Of a stretch of 64,000 nt of DNA, positions 45,363 to 55,945 are shown in pieces (positions within the stretch are counted from its first letter, which is position 1; each line of letters starts with the position of its first letter). Source of the DNA: Viola odorata (lineage: Eukaryota; Streptophyta; Magnoliopsida; Malpighiales; Violaceae); NCBI GenBank assembly GCA_963691705.1, contig OY829542.1, positions 48,525,002-48,589,001 on the forward strand. Direction: 5' to 3'. A program made the position numbers and the translations under genes. Below the pieces are notes generated by a model. The model was not told the origin of the DNA. It made no database searches and worked only from the letters and a program-made list of their open reading frames with translations.

Positions 45363-45957
45363 GTGTAAGCTATAATCTGGCTCCTCTCTATTAATTAGGA
45401 AGAATAAGAGAGATTTGCTGAGCTCAAAACCATTTATCATTTATGTTTCTGTTTTGGTAAAAAAAAATTACATTTGTCGATGTTTTTTTTTTATATATAA
45501 GTGGGATGAGGCCTGGACTTTTTTATGAGGCCGCTAACAACGTTTTCATTACGTTTGCCTGCCCCCACTTTCCCTTATTAATATTGGGCCAGCATGTAAC
45601 TGTTGGATCGATACAATATCCTCCTTGCTAGGCCCACTGAGTATTCTACTCAGCACTTCTGAGGCCCAATAAGTATTCCACTCATTTCTGATTTTTTGTT
45701 TATTTTTTATTAAGAAAAAAAAAACCAACCAAACCACTTTCAGAAGTTAAGACCAAGGATCAGTTGGAGATTGAGATTTAACTTTTAACTTAATGGAAAA
45801 AAAGTTATAGAAGAAAGTTTAAAAAGTTTAAAAAGAAATGTACGACAACACAGTGTGGTCTTGGGAATTCGACTTAATTTGTTAGTTTGGGATTATTTTG
45901 GCTTAACTAAAATCTCGAGTTCGAATCTTGAAAATGTAGTTGTTTATAAATTTGGTA
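45363..45957. other. 3' UTR of the SPL gene and spacer
   Basis: Probable 3' UTR to about 45,500. AT-rich intergenic DNA without features follows. Confidence 0.4.
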
Positions 45958-46186
45958 CTCCCTCTTAGTTTTATTAACTGTCGCTTTGACTTTGAACACG
46001 CATATTAAAAAGGCCGGATGACTCACTGTTTGAGACAATTTTGCTCTTTATTTTTTCTCGAACGTACGAGTATCCTTAACGTACATTCGAAAAAAAGTAA
46101 GAGGCAAAATTGTCTCAAACAGTGAGTCATCTGGTCTTCTTAATATGCGTGTCCAAAGTCAAAGCGACGTTTAATTAAAATGAGAG
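45958..46186. mobile_element. Stowaway (Tc1/mariner-type) MITE
   Basis: 229 bp with ends CTCCCTCTTAGTTTTATTAA and inverted CTCTCATTTTAATTAAACG. It is flanked by TA (45,956-45,957 and 46,187-46,188). Almost the whole element is a hairpin: the arms with TTTGACTTTG, CATATTAA and GACTCACTGTTTGAGACAAT recur inverted. No coding sequence. Confidence 0.9.
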
Positions 46187-46373
46187 TAATATTTTGGTTT
46201 CTTAAAAGGATCCAACACATTGAGAGTTCAGATTAATCAACCTAAATTTAAAAGTGATACTCATAAATGTAGCTAAGAATGACAATAAATTGATAACAGT
46301 GGATATCAACACAACCATATCTATTAATTATTTATTCATTTATAAATGATATGAATATGGTATAAATATTTAT

Positions 46374-47844
46374 GGTTTAAATCATTTTTTGACACCTGTA
46401 CTTCATTTGACTGACTCATTTGACACCTCCTTTGGTTAAACGGTTTAAAAGGCACCTCCACTTAAAAGAAATGACTCATTTGGCACCTGCCCCTGACGTC
46501 GTCCGTCCTCCACCGTTAAATGCTGACGTGGCATGACATGTCAGCATTTAACGGTGGAGGACGGACGACGTCAGGGGCAGGTGCCAAATGAGTCATTTCT
46601 TTCAAGTGGAGGTGCCTTTTAAACCGTTTGACCAAAGGAGGTGCCAAATGAGTCAGTCAAACACGTGGCATGACATGTCATCATGTTGATGACGTGGCAT
46701 GGCACATCTGAAAAATAATATAATTAATTTAAAAAAATTCATGAAAATAATATAATTAATTTTTAAAATTCAGAAAAATAATATAATTAATTATAAAAAT
46801 TTAGAAAAATAATGTAATTAATTTTAAAAATTAAGAAAGTTAATTTAATTAATTATAAAAATAATATAATTAATTTAAAAATTCAGAATTTTTTTTATTA
46901 ATTTTAAAAATTCAGAAAAATACTTTAATTAATTTTAAAAATCCAAAAAAATATTATAATTAATTTTTAATTTCCTGGATAGATCTTCATATTTAGTTTA
47001 TGCTTGGGTTTGCCGAATCGGTAGTGGGGGATGGTGTTCCCACTCCGATTTTGGCGCCAAATCTGTTGTGGCGGTAGTGTGGTGATCAGCTGAGGAGCAT
47101 GTGGTGTGGTGGTGGTGCGCCAGATCTACTGCAACGGTAGAGACTATTGTGGTTGCCGTTTATGGTAGGAGCTCCAGCGGGCTTGGGTTTCCAGCCGCTA
47201 GTCGTGAAAATTATTAATTTCCTAGTTAGATCTTCATATTTAGTTTATGCTTGGGTTTGCCTTCACATTTTCTGGGTAGACCTTCACATTTCTGCGTTTT
47301 TAAAATTAATCACAGTATTTTTCTAGATTTTAAAAATTAATTAAATTATTTTTTAAAAATTTTAAAATTAATTAAAATATTTTTTTGAATTTTTAAAATT
47401 AATTATATTATTTTTCTTAATTTTTAAAATTAATTATATTATTTTTCTTAATTTTTAAAATTAATTATATTATTTTTCTTAATTTTTAAAATTAATTAAA
47501 GTATTTTTATAATTTTAATAATCAATTAAATTAAATTTCTTAATTTTTAAAATTAATTATATTATTTTTTTGCATTTTTAAAATTAATTATATTATTTTT
47601 TTGCATTTTTAAAATTAATTTATATTATTTTTCAGATGTGGCATGTCACGTCATCAACATGATGACATGTCATGCCACGTGGCGTGCCACGTCAGCATTT
47701 AACGGTGGAGGACGGACGACGTCAAGGGCAGGTGCCAAATGAGTCATTTCTTTCAAGTGGAGGTGCCTTTTAAACCGTTTGACCAAAAGAGGTGCCAAAT
47801 GAGTCAGTCAAATGAAGTGCAGGTGCCAAAAAATGATTTAAACC
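46374..47844. mobile_element. MULE-like element with foldback left end
   Basis: 1,471 bp, flanked by a perfect 10-bp duplication AAATATTTAT (46,364-46,373 and 47,845-47,854). The ends are inverted: GGTTTAAATCATTTTTTG ... CAAAAAATGATTTAAACC, with long similarity beyond. The left end is itself a large hairpin (arms about 46,407-46,524 and 46,537-46,661). Next inwards are AT-rich tandem arrays of about 30-bp units in opposite orientation (46,711-46,972 and 47,296-47,632). The centre (46,973-47,295) is GC-richer, with a repeated 44-bp segment. No transposase. Duplication length and long TIRs favour Mutator-type. Confidence 0.8.
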
Positions 47845-47854
47845 AAATATTTAT

Positions 47855-49283
47855 TAACCACGACAAATGATATAGATATGGTTTTGCATATTTAATTATC
47901 CACATTATCCATTATTTATATTTATTTTTTATCCACGTATATTTGTTATGTTCTGAATTAAAAATATATAAGTAAGTGAATTAATAATAAATTTATATTT
48001 ATTTATTTTATTATATAATTTAGTAACATTTTGATTAAAAACTTAGAAAAATTGATTTGGAATAGTAGGAAATCCCAACTCTAAATGCACAAATCGTATC
48101 CTATCGATGGTCAAATTCTATAGTTCATTAACAGTAGCGGCGGCACTGACACAGCTCTTTTTTACTGCCCGACTCGATCAGTTCAACAGGGACACCAGGT
48201 CAGATTCGAAACTCTCAAAATTCTTATTTTTTGATTTGTTTTGAAAATTGGTCGAACTAGTTAGTCGAACCGGTGATCCGGTCTATCCGGTCCGAGTTAA
48301 ACAAGATTGACTCATAAAAAATAAATTCAAGAAAAAAGTTTAATTTGAGATTTGAACCCAAATTCAATATGTTAGCCAATAAAATTTTAACCACTACACC
48401 AAAGTTATATTTATGATACTAGATTATAACATAAAAAAAATATAAAATATAATTTTCATTTATCTTAAAAAAATTATACTTTACACATTAAATTTTATTT
48501 AATAATTTATTAAAATCACGGATCACTCTGTTTCAACCTGGTTGAACCTCTGATTCTTGATCCTTTCTCTTAACCAGGTTTATAACTGGTCCGGGTTTTA
48601 CAACCTTGGTTTTATAGAAGTTTTTGATATCCGCGGATATTCATTAAGTTAGTGGTATAGATATGGTTTGACCTAATGAAAAAATAAATGATAATGGTGT
48701 GAATATAGATATGGGCCGTGAAATAAATACCGTGATACCAAATCTATTGCTAATACCTTATTTTTCATAAAACAGTATCTCTAAAGATGTATGAAAAATT
48801 TATACATGAGAGTGAACAGATTTTTTTACTTTTCTAGGAAAAACAAAAATTATATTCTATATCTATATACTTGCAATGTGTTAAGTGCTTATCTTATCCT
48901 AATGACACAAAAGAGATTCTAACAAGTATCTCAAAAGGATTTAGATGAGTATCATATTTTTACAGTTTGACAATTTATTCTCATCTATGATCTATTATTG
49001 TTGTAATTAATTCAGCAAACATAGAGATTGATTTGAAAACAATCTGGATTCCTTATTTCCTATTGGCAAATTGCCAGGAAGACGTCTCACTGTAATTAGC
49101 AATTTAGCATATTCCAATTCATCACTTACCTTAGGATTATAATCCCACATTTAAAGAATAAAAGAACAAAAAATTGATGGTCTCTTTCGGTTCAACTAGA
49201 AATTATATGGATGTTTTTTTCTTTTTTCTTTTTTTAGATGGAATGTGATTCTAACCCATGTCTCAATTTTTACCGGTACTTTT
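47855..49283. other. Intergenic, with a decayed hAT-like fragment
   Basis: AT-rich. At about 48,200-48,612 there are AACCGGTGATCCGGTC-type repeats and an end-like CCGGGTTTTACAACCTTGG, suggesting a decayed hAT-like element without a clear left end or duplication. No genes seen. Confidence 0.35.
48347..48401 (-). other. tRNA-like A/B-box module in the decayed hAT-like fragment
   Basis: On the minus strand TGGTGTAGTGG (48,401-48,391) fits an A box and GGGTTCAAATCTC (about 48,359-48,347) a B box. The A box is about 210 bp from the presumed end at 48,612. Confidence 0.4.
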
Positions 49284-50082
49284 TGATACGATCCTAGTTG
49301 CCTAGGCTCGATTTAAACTCAATACGATCGTGCTCAAATGATGGATTTCGGTGCGGAAGATTTTGCTCACAAGTGCGAGCCCAAACCAAGCAATATTAGA
49401 TTGCTTAACCTAGTCAATTTCAAGTGAGGTTCTCAACTGAGTTCTAGATCTAAATTCGACTATGCAAATTTCAACCTAGGGGAAACAATTGATGGACGAA
49501 ACTTCGGGTTTTACTTGCAATAATCTCGAGCTTTCAGACTCAAGAAAAAACAAGGTTCACGCATGAACAAATAGAGTAAAAACTCTTCAAAGACACAATT
49601 TTAATTTATCAAAAATAGTTGTCCTTTTACAATGAGACAAATCGGCTCTATAAATAGAAAACCTAAAATCCACTCAGAATAGAACTAGGAATTCTACTCC
49701 AGCAATCACTCTATTTACTTAAACAAACTAAATAATAATAATAATAATAAATAAATAAATAAGTTCTAAAACAGCTAGGAGTCCTTCGCACGGTCGGCCA
49801 AGGAATGGGCCGAGTGTGCAATGCGCATGGCGCCTGGTGCGCCTAGCGCATGCGATAAAGTCACCATAGGCCTTTCTTGAGATTCACTCACGCGAATAGG
49901 GGTGTGCAAAAACCGATCCGAACCGGAAACCGAACCAAAACCGGAGCATTTTGAACCGAACCGAACTGAACTGTAAATTTTCGGTTCGGTGCGGTTCTGT
50001 TCCAATGAGAACCGAAAATTTTCGGTTCGGTTCGGGTCTGCCTCTACAAAAATCCTGAACCGAACCGAAAAACCGAAAAACT

Positions 50083-50084
<2 letters not shown>

Positions 50085-50116
<32 letters not shown>
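50085..50116. repeat. (AT)n microsatellite inside hAT
   Basis: An uninterrupted AT dinucleotide run of about 32 bp between the left subterminal repeats and the tRNA-like module. Confidence 0.9.
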
Positions 50117-50123
<7 letters not shown>

Positions 50124-50143
50124 ATATATATTAAAGCTTGCTA

Positions 50144-50198
50144 TGCCGTAGTGGTTGTGTATGCAACTAAATTTTTAAAGGGTGGGGCGTTCGAATCC
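50144..50198 (+). other. tRNA-like A/B-box module in the hAT element
   Basis: TGCCGTAGTGG (50,144-50,154) matches an A box and GTTCGAATCC (50,189-50,198) is a perfect B box. It starts 247 bp from the left end. There is no convincing tRNA fold, so it is not called as a tRNA gene. Confidence 0.45.
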
Positions 50199-50873
50199 CC
50201 TCCCAAGCAAATGTAATTTTTTTCCTTTTTATTTTAAATTTTACAAAAAATTAAATTAAAATTATACAACTAACATTTAATTAACCTAATTAGCAATTGC
50301 CAATTAGGGTTCCACGACCACTTCCACAACAACAAATCTACCTTACATCGCCCTCACTGGCCGCTCCTCTCTCTGCTCTCGTCCTCACTGCCCTTGCTCT
50401 CACCCGCATCCTCGACGACGCCAGCGTTGTCCTTCTCTTCCGCGACAAGGTCTACCTTCATCCTCACAAGGTTATCTTTTCCATCCCCTTCCTCTCCCTT
50501 CTCATTTTTTTTCCTTCCTTTTAATTAGAGTGAGAAGGGACCCGTTGTTAGCAATGTTGTCCTTGGTTGAAGTTATCTATGCTTTGAGCCTTAAGCCTTT
50601 CAGCAGTGCTGGGGTTGAGTTTAATAGGCTCTAAAATAATAAAAACTAAAAAAATCACACAATCTAACACACCCCATTTGCGTTCACAGTAAGTAATTTG
50701 TACTATAAAAGCTCAATAAGATTATCTGGTGATTTTTATCCCTAGCAGTAGTTGAGTTTGTGGTAGCTGACTTTTAGTGCAAATGTTCCATTCATAGCTG
50801 AGCTTGTGGTAGCAGTAGTTGAGTTTGTGGTAGCTGATTTTTAGTGCAAATATTTCTTTTATCTTTTGTATAG

Positions 50874-50978
50874 ATGTCGGAGTCTTCTATGATTGAGACT
50901 GAGGCTTCATCTCCACAACAAAGGGAGATACCATCGCAACCGACCGTGGAGGCAGACATAGTGCAAGAAAACCAGTAG
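50874..50978 (+). pseudogene. Probable N-terminus of the hAT transposase, prematurely stopped
   Basis: The frame starts at ATG 50,874 (MSESSMIETEASSPQQ), a Ser/Glu-rich start usual for plant hAT transposases. It ends at TAG 50,976-50,978. The same frame resumes with SFVWNHVTKFT up to about 51,059, just before the BED finger, which is in a different frame. So a stop and a frameshift both break the N-terminus. Confidence 0.5.
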
Positions 50979-51030
50979 ACACAAGAAACCGAGTCAAATA
51001 TAAGTAAAGAAAGGTCATTCGTGTGGAATC

Positions 51031-51741
51031 ATGTCACAAAGTTTACGAATCGGAAAAAATGAAAAGAAGGTACGCTGTAATTTTTGTGGAAAGAATGAGT
51101 ATAAGTATGCTCCTGGTTCTAATGGCACAACTGCAATTAGGAAGCACTTGCTTAACTGTAAGAAAGGACCATACTTTAAATCATCTAAGGTCGAGAGTAG
51201 TGTGTCAGGGGGTCAATCTCTGTTAAATTTGAAGCAGAGTAACGAGAGTGTGTTAGTTACATGGAAATTTAATCAGAACATGTGTAGGAAGGCATTGGCA
51301 TACATGATTATTGTTGATGAAAAGCCTTTTAAAATGGTTGAGGGTAAAGGTTTTAGGCACTTTTGTTCTGAATTGCAACCGAAGTTTGTAATACCTTCAC
51401 GATTTACTGTAGCGAGGGATTGTTATGAGATGCTTGTGGAGGAAAGGTTGAAGCTAAAAAGTAGTTTGTCATTTAACTGTAGGAAGGTCAGTCTTACTAC
51501 AGATACATGGACATCCAATCAAAATATTAATTACTTGTGCCTGACTGCTCATTATATTGACTCAAATTGGAAGTTACAAAAAAGAATTATTAATTTTTGT
51601 CCAATTTCTAGTCATAAAGGAGAGGTCATTGGTAAATTGATTGAGAAATGTTTATTGGAGTGGGGTATTGATAAGGTTTTAACTGTAACGGTTGATAATG
51701 CTAGTTCAAATGATGTTGCGGTGGATTATTTGAAAAAATGA
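51031..51741 (+). CDS. hAT transposase, N-terminal half (BED finger and start of catalytic domain)
   Basis: 236 codons. BED-type zinc finger: KVRCNFCGKNEYKYAP then TTAIRKHLLNC. The catalytic domain begins with FTVARDCYEML, SLTTDTWTSNQN (first catalytic Asp) and VTVDNASSND (second). It ends with a TGA at 51,739-51,741. The second ORF continues in the same frame, so a single stop splits the protein. The ATG at 51,031 is probably not the native start. Confidence 0.85.
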   Translation: MSQSLRIGKNEKKVRCNFCGKNEYKYAPGSNGTTAIRKHLLNCKKGPYFKSSKVESSVSGGQSLLNLKQSNESVLVTWKFNQNMCRKALAYMIIVDEKPFKMVEGKGFRHFCSELQPKFVIPSRFTVARDCYEMLVEERLKLKSSLSFNCRKVSLTTDTWTSNQNINYLCLTAHYIDSNWKLQKRIINFCPISSHKGEVIGKLIEKCLLEWGIDKVLTVTVDNASSNDVAVDYLKK

Positions 51742-51765
51742 GTCAATTATTGGAAGGGTAGTGTT

Positions 51766-53025
51766 TTGAATGGGGACTTTCTATATATGAGGTGTGTTGC
51801 ACATATAATGAATTTGGTAGTTAGTGATGGGCTAAAAATTGCTACTCCTTCAATTATTCGAGTCCGAAATGCTATTAGATACTTGAGGCAATCCCCTAAT
51901 AGGTATGAAAAATTCAAAGCATGTGTTGCGGAAGAAAGGATAGCTAGTGAAGCTATGTTGTGTCTTGATGTGTGCACCCGTTGGAACTCGACTTATTTGA
52001 TGTTAGAAACAGCCTTGAAATTACAGTCTACTTTTGATAGATATGCGGGGTTGGATTCTAATTTTAAATGTGAAGTTGGTGAGGATGAAGAACTTGATTG
52101 TAGAAAGGGTATTCCAAAGGAAGAAGATTGGATTCATATCAAGAACATGATTAGATTTTTGAAATGTTTCTACATGCTTACTTTACATGTTTCGGGTACT
52201 AAATACACTACTTCGAACATTTGTTTGAATAAGGTGAGTGAGGTTGATTTTAGGTTGAAACAAATGTGTAATAATGTTGATCTTGAGGTGGCTGAAATGG
52301 CATTGCAAATGAAAAAAAAGTGTGACAAATATTGGGGCAATCCAGAAAAAATTAATATCATGTTGTTTATTGCGGTTGTGTTAGATCCAAGGTACAAATT
52401 GGGTTACGCAAATTTTCTGATTAACAACATGTATGAGTTTATCAATGCTGTGGTGTTAGTTGACAAAGTTGGAAGGAAACTTAAAGCATTGTTTGAGGAA
52501 TATGGAAGAGAGAATAGCAACTCCAATGTCAATGCAATTGCAGAAGATTCTTCTTCTGCTATGGATGTTGAATCATTGGCATTGTCATTAGATTTCGATG
52601 ATAATATTGATGGTGACTATGGATCAGCTTCATGTGCTTATGAATATAAGTATCGAAAAGAAAGGGCTCAAAGAGAGGTAGGACCGAAAAAATCAGAATT
52701 AGATCGTTATCTTGAGGAAGAAACGATAGAGACTTCTGAATCTTTTGACATTTTGGAGTGGTGGAAGGTTAATGGTGTTCGGTTTCCTACTATGTCATTG
52801 ATAGCAAGGGATGTGTTGGCTATTCAGACTTCTACCGTCGCATCAGAATCTGCATTTAGTTGTAGTGGTCACATCCTTGATGATTTTCGAAGCTCTTTGT
52901 CCGTAAAACTTGTAGAGGCGCTTGTTTGCACTGAAGATTGGTTGAGAGCACCAACTTATGATTATCATTGTACGACTGAAGAGACGAACAAAGATGTTGA
53001 TGAGCTTGAGAAAGGTAATATTTAA
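51766..53025 (+). CDS. hAT transposase, C-terminal half with dimerisation domain
   Basis: 419 codons in the same frame as the preceding ORF. It reads RCVAHIMNLVVSDGL, CLDVCTRWNSTYLMLETAL, AVVLDPRYKLGY and the hAT C-terminal dimerisation region FDILEWWKVNGVRFPTMS ... IQTSTVASESAFSCSGHI. The stop lies at 53,023-53,025. It is intact apart from its separation from the N-terminal half by TGA. Confidence 0.88.
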   Translation: MNGDFLYMRCVAHIMNLVVSDGLKIATPSIIRVRNAIRYLRQSPNRYEKFKACVAEERIASEAMLCLDVCTRWNSTYLMLETALKLQSTFDRYAGLDSNFKCEVGEDEELDCRKGIPKEEDWIHIKNMIRFLKCFYMLTLHVSGTKYTTSNICLNKVSEVDFRLKQMCNNVDLEVAEMALQMKKKCDKYWGNPEKINIMLFIAVVLDPRYKLGYANFLINNMYEFINAVVLVDKVGRKLKALFEEYGRENSNSNVNAIAEDSSSAMDVESLALSLDFDDNIDGDYGSASCAYEYKYRKERAQREVGPKKSELDRYLEEETIETSESFDILEWWKVNGVRFPTMSLIARDVLAIQTSTVASESAFSCSGHILDDFRSSLSVKLVEALVCTEDWLRAPTYDYHCTTEETNKDVDELEKGNI

Positions 53026-53919
53026 GTTTTAATATTTTTCGCTATGAATTGGTTATTTATCATGTGAACGTGATTAATTCTAATCATCTGTAAATGGCAG
53101 CCCTCGCGGACGTTAAATTTGCACCTCCAGCGATGGATATTTTTTCTTGAGGATTTTAATCGATGGTTGCAGGTTAGTCAAGTTCTTATTTAATTTGATG
53201 TGTTTTTGGAAACAATGTACTCAAAGAATGCTTTTAAATTAGAACTGTTGGTATAAATATATACGTATTCATATCTTTGTTTGCTTATAGCCTTATGTGA
53301 TGTGGACTATGATGATGCATATGCCCCTGCATGTGTATTTGATTATGCATAGATAACATAAAATTAATGCTATGCATCGTTTTCCTTGTCAGGTACCGTA
53401 TTTTCAAGAAAGCAACGACGGTGGGGAAGGAATTCCACATTGCAATGAAACTGCATGATGTTGTTATTTTATTGGCTGTTTAGAAAGAAGTCTTACTGTT
53501 AGAATTTTGTGTTGCATTATCTTACAAATTCCTTAATTTAACAGAGATGGTATCTACCACATTGGAATTTTGAAACAAGTCCTGCTCTTTCTTTATTTGT
53601 GTTGCATTCAAATTCCTCAATTTATCTTCTTGTTTTTTTTATGAAAGAAAATTTTTTTAAAAAAAATTGTAAAAAAAAAAAATCGAAACCGAACCGAACT
53701 GTCCGGTTCGGTTCGGTTCTCAGGTCATTAACCGAAACATTTACGGTTCGGTTTTGACATAATCAGAACCGAAAAATTTCGGTTCGGTTCGGTTCTGAGC
53801 CCAAAACCGAACCGAATTGGACCGTGCTCAGCCCTACACCCGAATGGGCTGAAACTTGGTCAAACTCGGACAAATGATCCAACAAGTCCGAGAAGAAGCA
53901 ACGCACCCTGCTATGAACC

Positions 53920-54207
53920 TCACTGGTTCAAGATGGTGCGGCTGGTGTCGCCTGGTGCGGCTAAGAGCACGATCATTAGCCTCGGGACCTTCTCGCGCAA
54001 GATGGCTTCCTCGATTAGCATCTCTCGCTCAAGCTCTTTGTATAGAAATTGTGATAGCTTCCTTTGAATCTCCTTATCCTTGGCTCGAGTCATCGGGCCA
54101 ATCAGTGGCAATGGCACGGCGTGCGCACGTGATGAGGTCGGATCCGCAACACTTTCGTCACCGGCTAAACAACTACTAGTATACCTACTATCTTTAATTT
54201 TTGCCAC
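53920..54207 (-). pseudogene. C-terminal tail of a gypsy polyprotein
   Basis: A 95-codon frame from a GTG; no in-frame ATG precedes it before a TGA near 54,230. LPLIGPMTRAKDKEIQRKL matches the GPMTRA-type end of plant Ty3/gypsy polyproteins. It lies just before LTR-like sequence in the expected order. The remainder of the polyprotein is missing. Confidence 0.55.
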
Positions 54208-54235
54208 ACTTTGACCGCTACTGTGTCAAAAAGAG

Positions 54236-55112
54236 AATCATTACCAACAAATTCTATCCTTTTGTCGCCCAAAAATCAAATCAAGTTCGTAATCAAAAAT
54301 CCCTCTCTCACTCCCTTTCAAAAATCACTCTCACTTAAAACTTTACATTCTTACGTGCTCTATGTACTCGTGTTCTTGGAATGTGTCAAATTATATATTA
54401 CACTGTATTATTATATCTCGATTCATCAACAATTTTTTTATTTTTCACTAATTATTTTAAAAAAATGTTATTATCCAAAAATAAAATGTAAGGTGTGAGT
54501 GACAAGCTCGATTTTTGTTTTTAAAACTAGGGACCTAACCCTATAATAATTGGTAAAAAACTAATAAAAAGTATACCTCTCCATCAACTTTAGCTCACAT
54601 GATAATGTCTTCTTGTTACTTTTATTTGGAATTTTCATGATAAGCCACAAAAGAGCTCACAAATCTTTTGAGTTCAATGTATCACATTCTCTTCCCATGA
54701 GTATTCTTAGATTAACTAATATAAAAATGAGACATTATTCTTACAAAAATTAACCCTAAATATAGGAATTCTGCCTAATCCATATCTTTGCAAGCTACCT
54801 TATAGGAATAATATCCATTGCCATTCATGAAAAAAAAACCTTGACTCTAAAGGAGATGGTGGACCAACCAGTTTCTCTTCATCTTTTTTCCTCATGTCTA
54901 TCCATTATTCTTTCTTACAACCCTTTTGCCCAATTCATGATATGATCATTCATCAACCCCTCTCTCTATATATATACCTCAAACACTTCATGTAAATGCA
55001 CAACTTAAAACATCTAAGCAAATCACCTACGTACCTATCTTCTTCCACCTGTCTCCAACAGAGACAATTCAAATATTCAAAAAAATCTCCTTCAAGACAT
55101 TCCCGTGTCAAA
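54236..55112 (+). other. Intergenic and upstream region of the small-protein gene
   Basis: AT-rich DNA without genes. A TATATATATA at 54,967-54,976 lies about 140 bp before the chosen ATG and only about 20 bp before an upstream ATG at 54,996. The upstream one is therefore probably at or before the transcription start. Confidence 0.45.
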
Positions 55113-55400
55113 ATGGATGCAGGCCACAAGGGGAGAAGCAAGCTAACCAAGTCTTTCTTCCGAGTCAATAAGTCCACTAAGGTTAGCCCGAGCCCATATC
55201 CACAAAATGGGCCCATGGAATCTTCATTTCAGAAGAGTTACTATGCAAATCCTCCGTCAATCCAAAATGTGAGTACTACTAATAAGCCAAGGATGAGTAT
55301 TAGTAATTTACAAGAATATTTTGGTGGTGATGCAAATGTTGACAAGAAAGCAGCAACCTACATTTCTTATGTTAGGGAGCGTTTCCAGCTCGAGAATTAG
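55113..55400 (+). CDS. Small conserved-looking plant protein, 95 aa
   Basis: A single-exon frame starting MDAGHKGRSKLTKSFFRVN and ending NVDKKAATYISYVRERFQLE. The C-terminal VDKKAATYISYVRERF resembles the short VDxxAxxFIxxFR motif at the end of DUF761-type plant proteins. I infer a distant relation only. The N-terminal third is basic; the middle is Ser/Pro/Asn-rich; there is no signal peptide or membrane segment. The ATG at 55,113 has a good context (AAAATGG). Extending to 54,996 would add 39 residues but conflicts with the TATA position. Confidence 0.6.
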   Translation: MDAGHKGRSKLTKSFFRVNKSTKVSPSPYPQNGPMESSFQKSYYANPPSIQNVSTTNKPRMSISNLQEYFGGDANVDKKAATYISYVRERFQLEN

Positions 55401-55895
55401 AAGGCTGATTTTGAGGCATTGTAAATTAATTATGTGCTGGGCTCTAATTAAATTATTAGAGGTCAAGTAGCCAGGTTTAATCCATAATTAATTAATTAGT
55501 TACTATGCATGCATCTTATATGATGTCCTCTCATTTTGTTCATATATATATGAACATTAAGCTAATTATGTAAATTATTTCGCAATATTTGTAAACAAAT
55601 AAACATCAAAATATCAAAAACAACAACGATATCAAATATTAAGTTTTTTTTGGATCAGAAAGAGCACAAGCATATACAATATAATTAATTAATTAATGAA
55701 GTTAGATTTGTATATTAGGTGGAGATGGAAACTTGTGTACAACACTAGATTAATTTACAAGTAAACTATAGGGAAAGTTGAGTGTGACATGCAAAATTAA
55801 AATCTCTGTTGGACATATATATACATGACAATATACCCATATGGCTTACACGTGATTGATTCGGACACGGCATCTGTAGTTTCCCACCATTTCCA

Positions 55896-55945
<50 letters not shown>

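Larger units (their letters stand above)
49897..53836 (+). mobile_element. hAT transposon with broken transposase
   Basis: Left end TAGGGGTGTGCAAAAACCG; right end inverted TAGGGCTGAGCACGGTCC. Subterminal regions are packed with GGTTCGGTTCGG/CCGAACCGAACC repeats. Flanks CACGCGAA (49,889-49,896) and CACCCGAA (53,837-53,844) form an 8-bp duplication with one difference. A hAT transposase in two in-frame pieces lies inside. It is inserted in a gypsy LTR. Confidence 0.88.
49284..54235 (-). mobile_element. 3' end of a Ty3/gypsy element (LTR plus pol tail) interrupted by hAT
   Basis: A pol C-terminal tail (53,920-54,207) is followed, on the minus strand, by LTR-like sequence to 49,284. The candidate ends are TGATACG at 49,284 and GATCCAACA at 53,884. 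Without the hAT insert it would be about 0.65 kb. The rest of the element is absent beyond about 54,235. The LTR edge near 53,884 lacks a convincing purine tract and is uncertain. Confidence 0.5.

Noticed and set aside
50144..50198. A genuine tRNA gene
   Set aside because: A and B boxes match but acceptor and anticodon arms do not pair convincingly by eye, and there is no clean terminator.
50297..50524. 75-codon ORF with hydrophobic residues in the hAT element
   Set aside because: No family resemblance, C/T-rich leader-like composition, and it is not in frame with the transposase.
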